From Tanticharoenia sakaeratensis NBRC 103193 (GTDB taxonomy: Bacteria; Pseudomonadota; Alphaproteobacteria; Acetobacterales; Acetobacteraceae): a stretch of DNA of 64,000 nt. The position numbers were made by a program, and so were the translations under genes. Below are positions 41,192 through 52,007 of this stretch, one piece after another (position 1 is the first letter of the stretch; every line of letters starts with the position of its first letter). Below the pieces are notes generated by a model, which saw only the letters and a program-made list of their open reading frames with translations, was not told where the DNA came from and did not search any database. The DNA lies in assembly GCF_000963885.1 (NCBI RefSeq), contig NZ_BALE01000009.1:124001-188000 (forward strand). Reading direction: 5' to 3'.

Positions 41192-41889
41192 AGGCGGGGA
41201 TCGTCGTCTTTCCCGGGACCAACCGGGAACGCGACATGGCACAGGCCTTGCGCCTGACGTCCGGTGTCGCGCCGCAGATGATCTGGCATCGCGAGACGAG
41301 CCTGCCGTCGCTGGATCTGGTCGTCCTGCCGGGCGGGTTTTCTCATGGAGACTATCTCCGTTCGGGCGCCATGGCCGCTCATTCGCCGATCATGGCCGAG
41401 GTCCGGCGCTTTGCGGAGCGCGGCGGCTATGTGCTGGGCGTCTGCAACGGATTCCAGATCCTGACGGAAGCGCATCTGCTGCCGGGCGCGCTGCTGCGTA
41501 ATGCGGGGATGCGGTTCCTGTCCCAGGACTGTCATCTCAAGGTGGAGCGTGACGGTCTGGCCTTCACGCGGAGATGGACAAGCGGCGCGGTCTTTCGTGC
41601 GCCCATGGCACATGGCGACGGCAACTATACGGCATCGGAAGACACGCTCGACCGGCTGGAAGGGGAAGGGCGCGTTGTATTCCGTTACGCCACGGCCGAC
41701 GGTGCGGTGCTGCCGCAGGACCGGACGTGCAACCCCAACGGAAGCGCGCGCGCGATCGCCGGGATTGCGAGCGAGAACGGGCGCGTGTGCGGCCTGATGC
41801 CGCATCCTGAAAACCTGGTCGATCCCGCGATCGGCGGGACGGATGGCGCACCGCTTTTCACAGGACTGATCGAGGCGCTGGCCGCATGA
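41188..41889 (+). CDS. purQ: FGAM synthase, glutaminase subunit PurQ
   Basis: The 233-residue class I amidotransferase subunit that supplies ammonia to PurL. It has [28 protein letters not shown], nucleophile Cys in GVCNGFQIL, and [10 protein letters not shown] with the catalytic His/Glu. GTG start; both ends overlap neighbours by four bases. Confidence 0.95.
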   Translation: MKAGIVVFPGTNRERDMAQALRLTSGVAPQMIWHRETSLPSLDLVVLPGGFSHGDYLRSGAMAAHSPIMAEVRRFAERGGYVLGVCNGFQILTEAHLLPGALLRNAGMRFLSQDCHLKVERDGLAFTRRWTSGAVFRAPMAHGDGNYTASEDTLDRLEGEGRVVFRYATADGAVLPQDRTCNPNGSARAIAGIASENGRVCGLMPHPENLVDPAIGGTDGAPLFTGLIEALAA

Positions 41890-44087
41890 GCAACGTTGTC
41901 ATCGACGCGGATCTGGCCGCGCGCTACGGCCTGACGGGCGACGAATATCAGACCCTGCTGGGCATCATGGGCCGGGTGCCGACGCTGACGGAGCTCGGCA
42001 TCTTCTCGGTCATGTGGTCGGAACACTGCTCCTACAAATCCTCGCGCGTGCATCTGCGCACCCTGCCCACGACGGCTCCCTGGATCATTCATGGACCGGG
42101 CGAGAATGCGGGCGTGGTCGATATCGGCGACGGAATGGCTGCCATCTTCAAGATGGAGAGCCACAACCACCCGTCGTTCATCGAGCCTTATCAAGGGGCT
42201 GCAACTGGTGTCGGCGGCATCCTTCGCGATGTCTTCACCATGGGTGCGCGCCCGATCGCGAACCTGAACGCGCTACGGTTCGGCGATCCCAGACATGCGG
42301 GCACGCGCCGGATCGTCGATGGCGTGGTGCGCGGGATCGGCGGCTACGGCAACTGCGTGGGCGTTCCCACTGTCGGTGGCGAGGTCAACTTCCATCCGGC
42401 CTATGACGGCAATCCGCTCGTCAATGCCATGACGGTCGGGATCGCGCGCCAGGACCGTATCTTCCTCTCGGCGGCTGCAGGGATCGGCAACCCGGTCGTC
42501 TACGTCGGTTCCAAGACCGGCCGTGACGGTATTCATGGCGCGACCATGTCGTCGGCGGGCTTCGACGAGAACGCGCAGGCCAAGCGCCCGACCGTGCAGG
42601 TCGGCGATCCGTTCACCGAGAAACTGCTGATCGAAGCCTGTCTCGAGCTGATGGCGACGGATGCGATCGTCGCGATCCAGGACATGGGTGCGGCCGGTCT
42701 GACGTCGTCCGCCGTCGAGATGGCGGGCAAGGGCGGTGTCGGCATCGAGCTCGATCTCGATGCCGTGCCGCAGCGCGAGACGGGGATGACGGCCTATGAG
42801 ATGATGCTGTCGGAGAGCCAGGAGCGGATGCTCATGGTGCTCAAGCCGGAGCATACCGAGGCCGCACGCGCGATCTTCGAGAAGTGGGAACTGGATTTCG
42901 CGGTGGTCGGCGTCCTGACCGACACGGCGCGGATCACGGTGAAGCATCAGGGCAGGGTCGAGGCGGATATCCCGCTCGCACCGCTGGCGGACGCGGCCCC
43001 GGTCTATCATCGTCCGATGGCGCTGCTTCATCCGCCTGCTCATCTGGGCTCGGTGGCGGATCCGGAGGGCATCGAGCATGCGCTGCTTCACCTGCTGGCG
43101 TGTCCGGACCTCGCGTCGCGCGCGTGGATCTGGAACCAGTACGACAGCACGCTCGGCGGCCAGACCGTTCGTCGCCCCGGCACGGCGGATGCGGCGATCG
43201 TCCGCGTCGAAGGAACGAACCGCGCCCTGGCACTGACGACGGACTGCACGCCACGCTTCTGCAAGGCCGATCCGAAGGTCGGCGGCGCGCAGGCGGTGGC
43301 GGAGGCCTGGCGCAACATCACGGCAACGGGCGCGCTGCCGCTTGCCGTGACCGACAATCTCAACTTCGGCAATCCGGAACACCCCGAGGTGATGGCGCAG
43401 TTTGCCGCCGCGATTGCCGGAATGGGAGACGCGTGCCGTGTGCTCGATTTCCCGGTCGTGAGCGGCAACGTGTCGCTCTATAATCAGACGAAGCATGCGA
43501 GCGGCATGGCAGTCGATATCCTCCCGACACCGGCCATTGGCGGCTTGGGCGTGATCGATGACGTCTCGAAGGCGATCGGCTATGCGATGCCGGAATCCTG
43601 CGATCTGATCCTGATCGGAACACAGCGGGGCGATCTCGGGCAGTCGCTCTGGCTACGAGAGATCGCGCATCGTGAAGACGGGGCGCCACCGGTGCTCGAT
43701 CTCCATGCCGAGCGGCGCAACGGTGATTTCGTGCGGGCGCAGATCCTTTCGGGTCATATTATTGCCTGCCATGACGTGTCGGACGGCGGGCTTCTGATCG
43801 CCGTGGCCGAGATGGCGATGGCCGGCGGTATCGGTGCGACGCTTCTGCCGCCGGCGCATGGTCTGAGCCTGCACGCTTTCTATTATGCGGAGGATCAGGC
43901 CTGCTATGTGGCGGCGACGACCGACGGCGCGGCATTGATCGCGGCGGCTGAAAAGGCGCATGTGCCGGTCCGACGCCTGGGGCGCTCGGGTGGTGACGCG
44001 TTGAAGCTGTCGGACGGAATGTCGGTTGCGATCGAGCGTTTGCGGTCGGTGAACGAGGCGACGCTGCCTGCGATGATGGACCGCTGA
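41886..44087 (+). CDS. purL: FGAM synthase, large subunit PurL
   Basis: A 733-residue small-type PurL that converts FGAR and ammonia to FGAM with ATP. Motifs: [50 protein letters not shown], and in the second half [22 protein letters not shown]. It needs PurS and PurQ, both encoded upstream in the same coupled series. Confidence 0.97.
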   Translation: MSNVVIDADLAARYGLTGDEYQTLLGIMGRVPTLTELGIFSVMWSEHCSYKSSRVHLRTLPTTAPWIIHGPGENAGVVDIGDGMAAIFKMESHNHPSFIEPYQGAATGVGGILRDVFTMGARPIANLNALRFGDPRHAGTRRIVDGVVRGIGGYGNCVGVPTVGGEVNFHPAYDGNPLVNAMTVGIARQDRIFLSAAAGIGNPVVYVGSKTGRDGIHGATMSSAGFDENAQAKRPTVQVGDPFTEKLLIEACLELMATDAIVAIQDMGAAGLTSSAVEMAGKGGVGIELDLDAVPQRETGMTAYEMMLSESQERMLMVLKPEHTEAARAIFEKWELDFAVVGVLTDTARITVKHQGRVEADIPLAPLADAAPVYHRPMALLHPPAHLGSVADPEGIEHALLHLLACPDLASRAWIWNQYDSTLGGQTVRRPGTADAAIVRVEGTNRALALTTDCTPRFCKADPKVGGAQAVAEAWRNITATGALPLAVTDNLNFGNPEHPEVMAQFAAAIAGMGDACRVLDFPVVSGNVSLYNQTKHASGMAVDILPTPAIGGLGVIDDVSKAIGYAMPESCDLILIGTQRGDLGQSLWLREIAHREDGAPPVLDLHAERRNGDFVRAQILSGHIIACHDVSDGGLLIAVAEMAMAGGIGATLLPPAHGLSLHAFYYAEDQACYVAATTDGAALIAAAEKAHVPVRRLGRSGGDALKLSDGMSVAIERLRSVNEATLPAMMDR

Positions 44088-44114
44088 GCGAGCGGTCCAA
44101 GGGAGTATGTTTTC

Positions 44115-44345
44115 ATGCCGATGACGGCACAGCAGATCGAGACCATTATCCGGACCGCATTGCCGGACGCCCGGATCGAGATCGAGGATCTTGCCGGAGA
44201 CGGCGACCATTATGCCTGTACGGTAACGTCGCAGGCCTTTGCCGGCCTGTCGCGCGTTCGCCAGCACAAGATGGTCTATGATGCGTTCGGCGGGGCCATG
44301 GGTACCGAGCTGCACGCACTCGCACTACAGACCAAGACACCGTAA
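44115..44345 (+). CDS. BolA-family protein
   Basis: The 76-residue product has the class II KH-like fold pattern of BolA: IRTALPDARIEIEDLAGDGDHY, followed by HKMVYDAFGG and ELHALAL with the conserved His. Such proteins bind [2Fe-2S] clusters together with CGFS glutaredoxins. A CGFS glutaredoxin gene starts 96 bases downstream, supporting that pairing. Confidence 0.9.
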   Translation: MPMTAQQIETIIRTALPDARIEIEDLAGDGDHYACTVTSQAFAGLSRVRQHKMVYDAFGGAMGTELHALALQTKTP

Positions 44346-44441
44346 GCGGGGCGGACCCTGTTTTGCTTGTCGGGCTTGCGCACGTCGCGTGCGGCCCACT
44401 AGCATCGTATGATCCGACGTTCCCATCTGGAGGACATGTCC

Positions 44442-44777
44442 ATGAGTGATGCCATCTTCACGAAGATTCAGGCGCAGATCGACGCCAATCCCGTCATGCT
44501 GTTCATGAAGGGCGATCGCATGTTCCCGCAATGCGGTTTCTCGCAGCGCGTCGTGCAGATCCTCGATCATCTTCACGTCCCGTATCAGACCGCGAACGTG
44601 CTCGAAAGCGCGGAACTGCGACAGGGAATTAAGGATTTCTCGCAGTGGCCGACGGTCCCGCAGCTTTACGTCAAGGGCGAATTCATCGGCGGGTGCGATA
44701 TCGTGACCGCTATGTTCCAGAGCGGCGAACTCGAGGCGCTGTTCTCTGAGAAGGGCATCGCCGCGACTGCGGCATGA
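44442..44777 (+). CDS. grxD: Monothiol CGFS glutaredoxin
   Basis: A 111-residue Grx4-type protein with the single-Cys motif QCGFS (Cys31), WPTVPQLYV and GGCDIV for glutathione binding. It carries or transfers [2Fe-2S] clusters with BolA. The lead-in KGDRMFPQ differs from the usual KGTPxxPx. GGAGG lies eight bases before the ATG. A strong terminator follows. Confidence 0.94.
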   Translation: MSDAIFTKIQAQIDANPVMLFMKGDRMFPQCGFSQRVVQILDHLHVPYQTANVLESAELRQGIKDFSQWPTVPQLYVKGEFIGGCDIVTAMFQSGELEALFSEKGIAATAA

Positions 44778-44790
44778 TGCTTTCGGCCGG

Positions 44791-44830
44791 CCATGCGTGA
44801 TGCATCTGCATCACGCATGGATTTTATTTT
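44791..44830 (+). terminator. Intrinsic terminator after grxD
   Basis: A perfect 13-pair stem (CCATGCGTGATGC/GCATCACGCATGG) with loop ATCT, then ATTTTATTTT. It closes the bolA-grxD unit. Confidence 0.9.
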
Positions 44831-44929
44831 GCCTGAACCTGCCGTAACACCTTGTTTCCGGCCAGTTTATCTGCCTAGGCTGCTCTCAGGTTATCGCGCG
44901 TAGCGGCATGAAATCAGGGGTGGTTGCGG

Positions 44930-45244
44930 ATGCGTCTTGGTCTGACGGGCGGGGTTCTCGGTGCAATGATCGGGGCTGCGGCCCTTACAGCGCCTGCGGC
45001 TCATGCCCAGCGCGTCATTTCCGACTATGAAGCCAGCAAGCTGACGCTTGATGCGCTGACATCGGTGCCGGTGGTTCACCACGTGACCTATCATCGGGTG
45101 ACACGCGTTGCGTCACGGCACGGCGTTTCGAGCCATGAGGCTGTGATCAGCCGCCATGCGCTGATCCATCAGGTAGCCTATCATCCCCACGCTGCGGTTC
45201 GGACGGTGGCCGTTCATCGGGCAAGCCATCGTCATCACACCTGA
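44930..45244 (+). CDS. Small exported His-rich protein
   Basis: A 104-residue protein with a signal peptide (cleavage after AHA near residue 26), then RVISDYEASKLTLDALTSV and a His/Val/Arg-rich region with about 16 histidines, mostly spaced as HHVTYHRV, ISRHALIHQ and HRASHRHH. No known domain. AGGGGTGG precedes the ATG. It ends 10 bases inside the convergent yraN gene. Metal binding is possible but not shown. Confidence 0.7.
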   Translation: MRLGLTGGVLGAMIGAAALTAPAAHAQRVISDYEASKLTLDALTSVPVVHHVTYHRVTRVASRHGVSSHEAVISRHALIHQVAYHPHAAVRTVAVHRASHRHHT

Positions 45245-45630
45245 TCGGCGCGCAGGACATCCTTCACCCGGCGCATGTCGCCGGACCGGTCAACGACAAT
45301 AAGATCGAAACGGATGGCGCTTCGGGCCCATGTCGTTTCGGTCTGCAGCAGAAAATCGGCAGCCCGGTATAGCCGTCGTGCCTGACGCGGCGTGAGCGCT
45401 ACCGCGGCATCGGCCAGTGTCGGACGATGTTTGACTTCAACGAAGCACAACAGGTCTTCGTTGGAGGCGATGATGTCGATCTCGCCAAACGGCGTTCTGC
45501 GGCGACACGCCAGAATCTCGAACCCGTCTCGTTCAAGCGCTGCCGAGACGAGGCGTTCCGCATGGATGCCACTGCCGAACGAGACGGCCCCCCGCGCAAC
45601 GCGCGCCGCACGGGCAGGGGGCGCACTCAT
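45235..45630 (-). CDS. yraN: YraN/UPF0102 family nuclease-like protein
   Basis: The 131-residue protein shows the restriction-endonuclease-like motif of UPF0102: GEIDIIASNEDLLCFVEVKHRP, with Asp, Glu and Lys of a PD-(D/E)xK site, preceded by AERLVSAALERDGFEIL. The activity of the family is not settled. It starts 2 bases after the hemB stop. Confidence 0.88.
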   Translation of the reverse strand: MSAPPARAARVARGAVSFGSGIHAERLVSAALERDGFEILACRRRTPFGEIDIIASNEDLLCFVEVKHRPTLADAAVALTPRQARRLYRAADFLLQTETTWARSAIRFDLIVVDRSGDMRRVKDVLRADQV

Positions 45631-45632
45631 AA

Positions 45633-46658
<1,026 letters not shown>

Positions 46659-48104
46659 TCAGGCAAGGCGGCTGTTGCGCATGCCATACCCGAAGTAAAT
46701 GGCCAGCCCGACGATCAGCCACACGATCAGCCGCGCCCAGGTCAGGCCGTCCAGCGACACCATGAGCGCCGAGCACACGACGATGCCGCAGACCGGAATG
46801 ATGGCGCCACCAGGCACTTTGAAGCGCCGCTCCATCTCCGGAGCGCGACGACGCAGCACCAAGACCCCGATGCACACGAGCACGAATGCGAACAGCGTGC
46901 CGATCGACGTCATGTTCCCGAGCTCGGCAATCGGCAGGAATGCCGAGAGCAGGGACGTGATGATGCCGAAGAACACATGGGTCACGGCAGGGGCCTTTGT
47001 CCGCGCATTGAGCCGTGCGAACAGGGCAGGCAGGAGACCGTCGCGCGCCATGGCGAAGAACACGCGCGCCTGTCCGAGCAGAAGCACGAGCAGGACCGAT
47101 GTGAAGCCGCAGATCACGCCGAGCTTCACGAGCGGCTTGAGCCAGTTGAACGGCGTGCGGTCGATCGCCGTCGCGACGGGGCTCGCGTCGCCCAGCATGT
47201 CATGGAAGTTCACGACGCCCGTCAGCACGAGCGCGAACGCGACATAGGCGACCGCGCAGATGATGAGGCTGCCCAGGATTCCGACAGGCATGTCGCGGGC
47301 GGGGTTGCGCGTCTCGCCGGCCATGGCGGAGACGACGTCAAAGCCGATATAGGCGAAGAACACCATGCCTGCGGCCCGCATGACGCCCGAGGGGCCGAAA
47401 TGGCCGAACGTGCCGTCATTGGGCGGGATGAAGGGGTGGTAATTCGCCGTATGGATATAGGGTGATGCGAACGCGATCACCGCGGCAATGACCGCGAGCT
47501 TGATCACGACGATCACGGCATTCACCCGGGCGGATTCGCTGATCCCGCGGACGAGCAGGGCAGTCACGATCCAGATGATGGCGGCGGCCGGCAGGTTCAC
47601 GAGCCCATGGGCCTTGGTGCCGTCGGCCAGCGTGACGATTTCGAATGGAGAGGCGACGATCCGCGGGTCTATGGCGATCCCCCAGCCGCGCGCGAGGGAT
47701 GCGGCATAGCTTGACCAGCTGACGGCAACGGTCGCGGCCCCCACGGTATATTCGAGCACGAGATCCCAGCCGATGATCCAGGCGAGCAGTTCACCGAACG
47801 CGATATAGGCATAGGTGTAGGCCGAGCCGGAGATCGGAATGGCGCCTGCGAGTTCGCTGTAGCAGAGGCCGGCAAACCCGCAGGCGACGGCTGCAATGAC
47901 ATAGGACAGCGAGACGGCAGGCCCTGCGCTCTGCGACGCTGCGATCCCGGTCAGCGAGAACAGGCCCGCGCCGATCGTGCAGCCGATCCCGAGTGCCACG
48001 AGATGCCAGGGCCCGAGAACGCGGGCGAGGCGGGCCCCGCCATGGCCATCCGCGCCAGCCGACAAGTCGCGGCGGCGGAACAGCGCGGTCCTGAATGCGG
48101 CCAT
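46659..48104 (-). CDS. APC-superfamily amino acid permease
   Basis: This 481-residue transporter has about twelve transmembrane helices and resembles the cationic amino acid transporter (CAT/YfnA) group: GIGCTIGAGLFSLTG (substrate-binding loop of helix 1), SYVIAAVACGFAGLCYSELAG, SGSAYTYAYIAFGELLAWIIGWDLVLEY and AYIGFDVVSAMAGETRNPARDMP. The substrate is not assignable. GGAGA precedes the chosen ATG. Divergent from glyA and first gene of the permease-hemB-yraN unit; a glycine-related substrate would fit hemB but is speculative. Confidence 0.85.
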   Translation of the reverse strand: MAAFRTALFRRRDLSAGADGHGGARLARVLGPWHLVALGIGCTIGAGLFSLTGIAASQSAGPAVSLSYVIAAVACGFAGLCYSELAGAIPISGSAYTYAYIAFGELLAWIIGWDLVLEYTVGAATVAVSWSSYAASLARGWGIAIDPRIVASPFEIVTLADGTKAHGLVNLPAAAIIWIVTALLVRGISESARVNAVIVVIKLAVIAAVIAFASPYIHTANYHPFIPPNDGTFGHFGPSGVMRAAGMVFFAYIGFDVVSAMAGETRNPARDMPVGILGSLIICAVAYVAFALVLTGVVNFHDMLGDASPVATAIDRTPFNWLKPLVKLGVICGFTSVLLVLLLGQARVFFAMARDGLLPALFARLNARTKAPAVTHVFFGIITSLLSAFLPIAELGNMTSIGTLFAFVLVCIGVLVLRRRAPEMERRFKVPGGAIIPVCGIVVCSALMVSLDGLTWARLIVWLIVGLAIYFGYGMRNSRLA

Positions 48105-48286
48105 GGGACGATCTCTCCGAAACGATGTTGCGCGCGGACGATGCTTTGCGGGCGCGCACGACTTATTGTAAGGGCTCGGCACGAATACCGGGAAACAACC
48201 GCGCCGGAAACGGATCGAGCACGCAGACGTGCACGAGCCGGATATGACGGCCGCGGCATGCCAGTGGAATGTGGGAGTAGAATACG

Positions 48287-49579
48287 ATGTCGGAACAGAC
48301 AAGCCGAGCCGGGACCGAGGCCTTCTTCCATGCTCCGCTCGCGAAGGTCGATCCCGAGATTGCCGCGATCATTCATGACGAACTGGTGCGCCAGCAGGAC
48401 GGCATCGAGCTGATTGCGTCCGAGAACATCGTCTCGCGCGCAGTGCTCGAGGCCCAGGGCTCGGTGCTGACGAACAAGTATGCCGAGGGCCTGCCGGGCA
48501 AGCGTTATTATGGTGGCTGCGTCGAGGTCGACCGGGCGGAGACGCTCGCGATCGAGCGGGTGAAGCGACTGTTCGGGGCGGAATTCGCCAACGTTCAGCC
48601 GCATTCCGGCGCGAACGCCAACCAGGCGGCTTTCATGGCGATGGCCAAGCCCGGCGACACCATTCTCGGCATGAGCCTGGCTGCCGGCGGTCATCTGACG
48701 CATGGCGCGGCACCCAACTACTCCGGCAAGTGGTTCAATGCCGTGCAGTATGGCGTACGTGCGCAGGACGGGCTGCTCGACTACGACCAGATGGAAGAAC
48801 TAGCCCGCGCCAACCAGCCGAAGATCATCGTGGCGGGTGGATCGGCCTATCCCCGCGAGATCGACTTCGCGCGGTTCCGCCGGATTGCCGACGAGGTCGG
48901 CGCGTTCCTGATGGTCGACATGGCGCATTTCGCCGGTCTGGTCGCAGCCGGGCTCTATCCGAGCCCTATCCCGCATGCGCATATCGTGACGTCCACGACC
49001 CACAAGACGCTGCGCGGGCCGCGTGGCGGCGTCATCCTGACGAACGATCCGGATCTGGCGAAGAAGATCAATTCCGCCGTGTTCCCGGGGCTGCAGGGTG
49101 GCCCGCTCATGCACGTGATCGCAGCCAAGGCCGTGGCATTCGGCGAAGCGCTGGCGCCGGAGTTCAAGGACTATCAGCGTGCCGTGCGCGACAATGCGCG
49201 TGCCCTTGCCGACGAGCTGGGCAAGCGCGGTTTCGACATCGTGACGGGCGGCACCGATTCGCATCTGCTTCTGGTCGATCTTCGTCCCAAGAAGGTTACC
49301 GGCAAGTTCGCGGAGGCTGCTCTCGAGCGCGCCGGAATTACGGCGAACAAGAACGCGATCCCGTTCGATCCGGAGAAGCCCGCGGTAACGTCGGGCATTC
49401 GTCTGGGCAGCCCGGCGGGAACGGCGCGCGGCTTCGGCGAAGCCGAATTCCGTGCCATCGGTGGCATGATCGACGAAGTGCTGAGCGCCACTCTCGACGG
49501 CGGCGACAGCGCGCCGGCCGAAGCGCAGGTGCGTGAGCAGGTCCTCGCCCTCTGCCGCGCCTTCCCGATCTACAACTGA
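48287..49579 (+). CDS. glyA: Serine hydroxymethyltransferase
   Basis: A 430-residue PLP enzyme that interconverts serine and glycine while charging tetrahydrofolate. Motifs: [49 protein letters not shown], the PLP Lys in [14 protein letters not shown], and [15 protein letters not shown]. It supplies one-carbon units for the purine pathway encoded upstream. Confidence 0.97.
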   Translation: MSEQTSRAGTEAFFHAPLAKVDPEIAAIIHDELVRQQDGIELIASENIVSRAVLEAQGSVLTNKYAEGLPGKRYYGGCVEVDRAETLAIERVKRLFGAEFANVQPHSGANANQAAFMAMAKPGDTILGMSLAAGGHLTHGAAPNYSGKWFNAVQYGVRAQDGLLDYDQMEELARANQPKIIVAGGSAYPREIDFARFRRIADEVGAFLMVDMAHFAGLVAAGLYPSPIPHAHIVTSTTHKTLRGPRGGVILTNDPDLAKKINSAVFPGLQGGPLMHVIAAKAVAFGEALAPEFKDYQRAVRDNARALADELGKRGFDIVTGGTDSHLLLVDLRPKKVTGKFAEAALERAGITANKNAIPFDPEKPAVTSGIRLGSPAGTARGFGEAEFRAIGGMIDEVLSATLDGGDSAPAEAQVREQVLALCRAFPIYN

Positions 49580-49580
49580 A

Positions 49581-49680
49581 AAAAGCCGGGCTGCGTGCCC
49601 TGCTGCCTCCCGCCCAACAAGGGGCAGGGGGGCGCGGCCAGCGGCTCCGGGCGAGAGACCGCTCGGCCCGGGCGTTGCCG
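49581..49680. other. GC-rich structured spacer between convergent glyA and aspartoacylase-like gene
   Basis: This 100-base spacer forms a nine-pair hairpin with one bulge around 49649-49674, and on the minus strand a small GGGC/GCCC hairpin followed by GGCTTTTTT near 49581-49599. It probably holds terminators for both convergent genes. Confidence 0.45.
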
Positions 49681-50694
49681 TCAGATCAGCTTGGCCAGAC
49701 GCACGGCCATATGCCCGCGCGCCGGGCGATGGTTCGGCATGATCAGCAAACAATCGTCGTATGGGGTACAGATATCGTCCGGGCCATCCTGGGCGATGAT
49801 CGTGCCGCCATGTCTGATGAATGCGCCGCCGCGGTAGGATTCGGTAAAGGCAAAATTCGCGCTCTGGGCCACGACATTGTCGGTGACGATGGCGCGTCGC
49901 AGCATGACGCGTCGCGCAGGCCTCTGGCCCCAGGCGAACTCCAGCGCCTTCATGGTGACGGCTTCGGCCGTATCCGCAGTCCGTCTCTGCCAATGGCCAC
50001 CGGCTTCGAGCAGGCATGCGCAACCGCCGCCATGCGTCGTGAAGCGCGGATGTTCGATCAGGCGATTGCCGCCGCGATGACCAAGGTCGGTCACGATCAG
50101 GTCCGGCCCGTCCGGATCCGCCAGAGCCGCCGCGAATGTCAGCGAGCTTTCCGTGTTCGGCGCAAGCAGAAGCGGCTCGGAGTCCCAGAGCATGGAGTGC
50201 AGATCGAGCAGGATATCCGCACGCTCGATCAGCGGCGCGAGTTCCCGGGCGCGGTCGAGTTCGCAGGACTGGGCGTTCGAGTGCAGCCGCTCCGCCGACC
50301 AGACACGGTTGAGATCTTCATCGACGAAGCGCGAGGCGACGGGGTTTTCCGGATCGAAGCGCGCAAAGGCTGCGAGATTGGCGAAAATGACGCTGAGCGT
50401 CCCGACCGGCGGGGTCAGGCCGCTGCGAAGCAGGCGATCCAGCGCCGTGGCACCGGCATATTCATTGCCATGGACCAGCGAGACTATGACCACCGTTGGA
50501 CCGGCATGACCGGAGCGCTGCGTGATGACGCCGGGTATGCCGTCGTTACCCGTCAGCCAGCGCGAGAGATCCGGCGGAGGAAGCGACTGCTCGAACGCGG
50601 GCAGGGGCGATTGCGGCGTATAGAGGCTGGTGGCGAGGGCCGTGCGGCGAACGCGGACGCGATGATGGTCCCGTGGCACGGCAACGCAGGTCAC
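49681..50694 (-). CDS. Succinylglutamate desuccinylase/aspartoacylase-family hydrolase
   Basis: A 337-residue M14-like zinc hydrolase. Zinc ligands are visible in SLVHGNEYAG (His75, Glu78) and in LDLHSM (His166), with a conserved Arg in DEDLNR. These enzymes remove acyl groups from amino acids. The GTG start overlaps the argE stop (GTGA), so both deacylases are translated together. The natural substrate is not known. Confidence 0.85.
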   Translation of the reverse strand: MTCVAVPRDHHRVRVRRTALATSLYTPQSPLPAFEQSLPPPDLSRWLTGNDGIPGVITQRSGHAGPTVVIVSLVHGNEYAGATALDRLLRSGLTPPVGTLSVIFANLAAFARFDPENPVASRFVDEDLNRVWSAERLHSNAQSCELDRARELAPLIERADILLDLHSMLWDSEPLLLAPNTESSLTFAAALADPDGPDLIVTDLGHRGGNRLIEHPRFTTHGGGCACLLEAGGHWQRRTADTAEAVTMKALEFAWGQRPARRVMLRRAIVTDNVVAQSANFAFTESYRGGAFIRHGGTIIAQDGPDDICTPYDDCLLIMPNHRPARGHMAVRLAKLI

Positions 50695-51887
50695 GCGGGG
50701 AGTCCTCCCGCGCAGCAGGCGCGTGTGGCGACGGTTCTCAGGAACGCGTCGCAGGCATCGAGCTGGGAACGTGCGATCCACTCGTCGGGTTTGTGCGCCT
50801 GGGCGATGTCTCCCGGGCCGCAGACGATCGTCGGGACGCCGGCACGCTGGTAGATTCCAGCCTCCGTGCCATAGGAGACGTGGCCGGTCCGGTTGGCACC
50901 CGTGACCTGCCGGATCAGGTCGGTCAGCGCGTATGTCTCGGGCAGTGCAAGCGGCGGCAGGTCGCACATCACCTCATGGTCGATGCCGCATTCGGGATGA
51001 GCGTGCCTCATGGCTGCGTCCACGGGAGCCAGTTCTTCCAGCAGCGCGGTCAGTTCCGCGTGCGCGTCGTCGCCGGGCACGGTGCGCCATTCGATCTCCA
51101 GTGTCGCACGTTCGGGGACGATGTTGAGAACCTGACCACCCGAGGCCAGTCCGGCCTGCGTCGTCGTGTAGGGCGGCTTGAACCCCTCCGCGCGGCGTCC
51201 GGCTGTCGCAAAGCGCGCGGCGGAATTCTCGATCGCCACGATCGCACGGCCCATGGCGTGGATCGCATTTACGCCGCCGTCCGGTGTGGAGGAATGCGCC
51301 GAGCGGCCCCGGAACGTCAGGCGCGCTGCCAGACGTCCTTTATGGGCGATCACCGGCTGAAGCATCGTCGGCTCGCCCACGATGCAGACTGACGGAAGCC
51401 GGTCTCGCGCCTGCACATCCGTCATGAGGTGCCGTGCGCCGTCGCACGTCACTTCCTCATCGAACGTGAAGAACAGATGGATCGGCGCCTGAGTCGCAAT
51501 TGTCTGGAAGTCAGGCACGGCAGCCAGCATGGCCGCGACGAAGCCCTTCATGTCCGCGCTGCCGCGCCCGTAAAGCCGGCCGGACTCCTCACGCAACGTG
51601 AACGGATCGGACGTCCAGTCCTGACCTGCGACGGTCACGCAGTCGACATGCCCGGAAAATGCGATGCCGCCGGCGCGATCGGGGCCGATGATGGCATGGA
51701 GGTTCCATTTGCCGTCCTCGGGACCATGGCTGCGCGAGCATCGCACGCCGGACGTTGCCAGATGGTCCTCGATCCAGTCGATGATCGAGGCCGTCGGCCG
51801 ATCGCTCGTAGTGTCGAAGGCGACCAGCGCGCGCAGGATCTCGGGCGTGGTGCGGGGCGTTCGGTCCGGATCGACATCAGCGCTCAT
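50691..51887 (-). CDS. argE: Acetylornithine deacetylase (M20 family)
   Basis: The 398-residue M20 metallopeptidase has SGHVDCV and RGSADMKGF (metal ligands), FTFDEEVTCDGAR with the catalytic Glu, CIVGEPT, the dimer region RGRSAHSSTPDGGVNAI, and the last His ligand in DIAQAHKPDEW. It removes acetyl from N2-acetylornithine in arginine synthesis; close M20 relatives act on other N-acyl amino acids. Divergent from the glycosyltransferase gene. Confidence 0.88.
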   Translation of the reverse strand: MSADVDPDRTPRTTPEILRALVAFDTTSDRPTASIIDWIEDHLATSGVRCSRSHGPEDGKWNLHAIIGPDRAGGIAFSGHVDCVTVAGQDWTSDPFTLREESGRLYGRGSADMKGFVAAMLAAVPDFQTIATQAPIHLFFTFDEEVTCDGARHLMTDVQARDRLPSVCIVGEPTMLQPVIAHKGRLAARLTFRGRSAHSSTPDGGVNAIHAMGRAIVAIENSAARFATAGRRAEGFKPPYTTTQAGLASGGQVLNIVPERATLEIEWRTVPGDDAHAELTALLEELAPVDAAMRHAHPECGIDHEVMCDLPPLALPETYALTDLIRQVTGANRTGHVSYGTEAGIYQRAGVPTIVCGPGDIAQAHKPDEWIARSQLDACDAFLRTVATRACCAGGLPA

Positions 51888-52007
51888 GATGGGATGACTT
51901 TATACCCCTGCGCCCGCCGGGCAATGCTTGGCGACGACGGATGTCTTGCCGCCGGGGCATGATCGTCTTACCGAGGTCAGCTTCCCGAAACTGCTCCGGA
52001 CCCTGTC

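Noticed and set aside
49581-49680. Possible small SRP or 6S RNA on the minus strand (GGGAGGCAGCAG resemblance)
   Set aside because: The SRP helix-8 pattern cannot be paired (no CAGG partner strand), and the length is too short for 6S RNA.
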